This document shows, piece after piece, positions 63,673-64,000 of a stretch of 64,000 nt of DNA. The DNA is taken from positions 1 through 64,000 of the forward strand of contig NZ_JAJNDB010000009.1 in the NCBI RefSeq assembly GCF_021026375.1, given 5' to 3'. The position numbers and the translations under genes were made by a program. The notes beneath the pieces are model-generated. The model searched no databases. It was not told where the DNA came from and was given only the letters and a program-made list of their open reading frames with translations. The stretch is from Actinomycetospora endophytica. GTDB lineage: Bacteria; Actinomycetota; Actinomycetes; Mycobacteriales; Pseudonocardiaceae. Positions within the stretch are counted from its first letter, which is position 1; each line of letters starts with the position of its first letter.

Positions 63673-63712
63673 CGCTGACTCCTCATCGCCGTGGCGGTTG
63701 GCTCATCGGCAA

Positions 63713-63730
63713 AGATAATATATTGTGCAT
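63713..63730. promoter_or_regulatory. AT-rich regulon element 11 (MmgE / MaoC divergent promoter)
   Basis: AGATAATATATTGTGCAT, identical to the 34236-34253 element. It is 41 bp from the MmgE start and 37 bp from the MaoC start. Confidence 0.65.
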
Positions 63731-63766
63731 CGTCAGGAAACCCCGTCGGCGAAGGAGGAGCAGCCC

Positions 63767-64000
63767 ATGCCCGGCCTGTACTTCGAGGAGCTCGAGCCCG
63801 GTCTGGTCGTCGACCACCCGACTCGGCGCACGGTCTCCGAGACGGACAACGTCCTGTTCTCGAGCCTCACCCTCAACCTCGCGCCGCTGCACCTCGACGC
63901 CGAGTACTCCAAGGACTCGATCTACGGGCAGCGGCTGGTGAACAGCCTCTTCATCCTCGGGCTGGTCTCGGGCATCACGGTTCCGGAGACCACCCAGGGC
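63767..64000 (+). CDS. MaoC-like dehydratase (3' partial)
   Basis: The first 78 codons of a hotdog-fold hydratase: MPGLYFEELEPGLVVDHPTRRTVSETDNVLFSSLTLN, then PLHLDAEYSKDSIYGQRLVNSLFILGLVSGI. The Asp/His region (LHLDAEY) and GQRLVNSLF match R-specific enoyl-CoA or mesaconyl-type hydratases. GAAGGAGGAG precedes the ATG, making this start very clear. The gene runs off the window, so its operon partners are unknown. Confidence 0.88.
   Translation, partial: MPGLYFEELEPGLVVDHPTRRTVSETDNVLFSSLTLNLAPLHLDAEYSKDSIYGQRLVNSLFILGLVSGITVPETTQG

Noticed and set aside
1-64000. Insertion sequences, integrases, phage genes or CRISPR arrays
   Set aside because: No transposase or integrase motifs, no terminal inverted repeats flanking genes and no regularly spaced repeats were seen.

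Overview
The window is high-GC (roughly 70 % or more) actinobacterial chromosome. Gene content, frequent GTG starts and stop/start overlaps (ATGA, GTGA) suggest a Pseudonocardia-like member of the Pseudonocardiaceae. That placement is inference. No rRNA, intact tRNA, CRISPR array, transposase or integrase was found.

The first 22.8 kb looks like a mixed chromosomal region. It opens inside a multi-HAMP hybrid histidine kinase that overlaps a response regulator. Next come a duplicated HD-GYP-like/LuxR regulator coupled to a methyltransferase, a VOC-GNAT fusion, a GH15 glycosidase with a small membrane protein, and a STAS-like protein with a second copy at 21.2 kb. Then follow a YCII protein, a DUF1206 membrane protein broken by a 7-bp tandem duplication, small HTH and DUF2267 proteins, a CPA1-type antiporter, and a membrane-anchored unknown. 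A PIG-L deacetylase, methyltransferase and family-2 glycosyltransferase cluster is followed by a short acyl-CoA-dehydrogenase-like gene. Both parts of that cluster share a 31-nt upstream element. Between 20.7 and 22.9 kb lies a degraded stretch with an AraC C-terminal remnant, a hairpin, a small Cys-rich protein, a degenerate tRNA and a coding scrap. This may mark the edge of an island.

From 22.9 kb to the end the window is a dense catabolic block built around CoA thioesters. It holds an MHS-type permease, a fused family-I CoA transferase with an acyl-CoA dehydrogenase, enoyl-CoA hydratase and nitroreductase, and a second acyl-CoA dehydrogenase with a double-hotdog hydratase. It continues with a GntR/FCD regulator, a PaaK-like ligase with an unknown partner, a CitE-like lyase and an AraC regulator. 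A large operon encodes a zinc-ribbon protein, HyuA, HyuB, a tandem EthD-like protein, an aldehyde dehydrogenase and an SDR. Two alpha/beta hydrolases and an acyl-CoA ligase follow. A second HyuA-HyuB-zinc-ribbon operon continues into a CoA ligase, an AMACR-type racemase and a 982-residue hydrolase/pseudo-ligase fusion. The block ends with a thiolase plus acetyl-CoA-hydrolase-type transferase, two MmgE/PrpD proteins flanking a CaiB transferase, and the start of a MaoC dehydratase.

The strongest pattern is regulatory. Nearly every transcription unit in the second part begins beside the same AT-rich element (core AATATATT, often flanked by CACA or TGTG), usually 25-50 bp from the start codon. 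I saw none of these in the first 22.8 kb. This points to one regulon of about twelve promoters, probably controlled by the GntR/FCD protein inside it. The two HyuA-HyuB-zinc-ribbon sets next to CoA ligases and a thiolase suggest ATP-dependent carboxylation or ring opening of a ketone- or lactam-like substrate, then CoA activation and beta-oxidation-like breakdown. The substrate cannot be read from the sequence.
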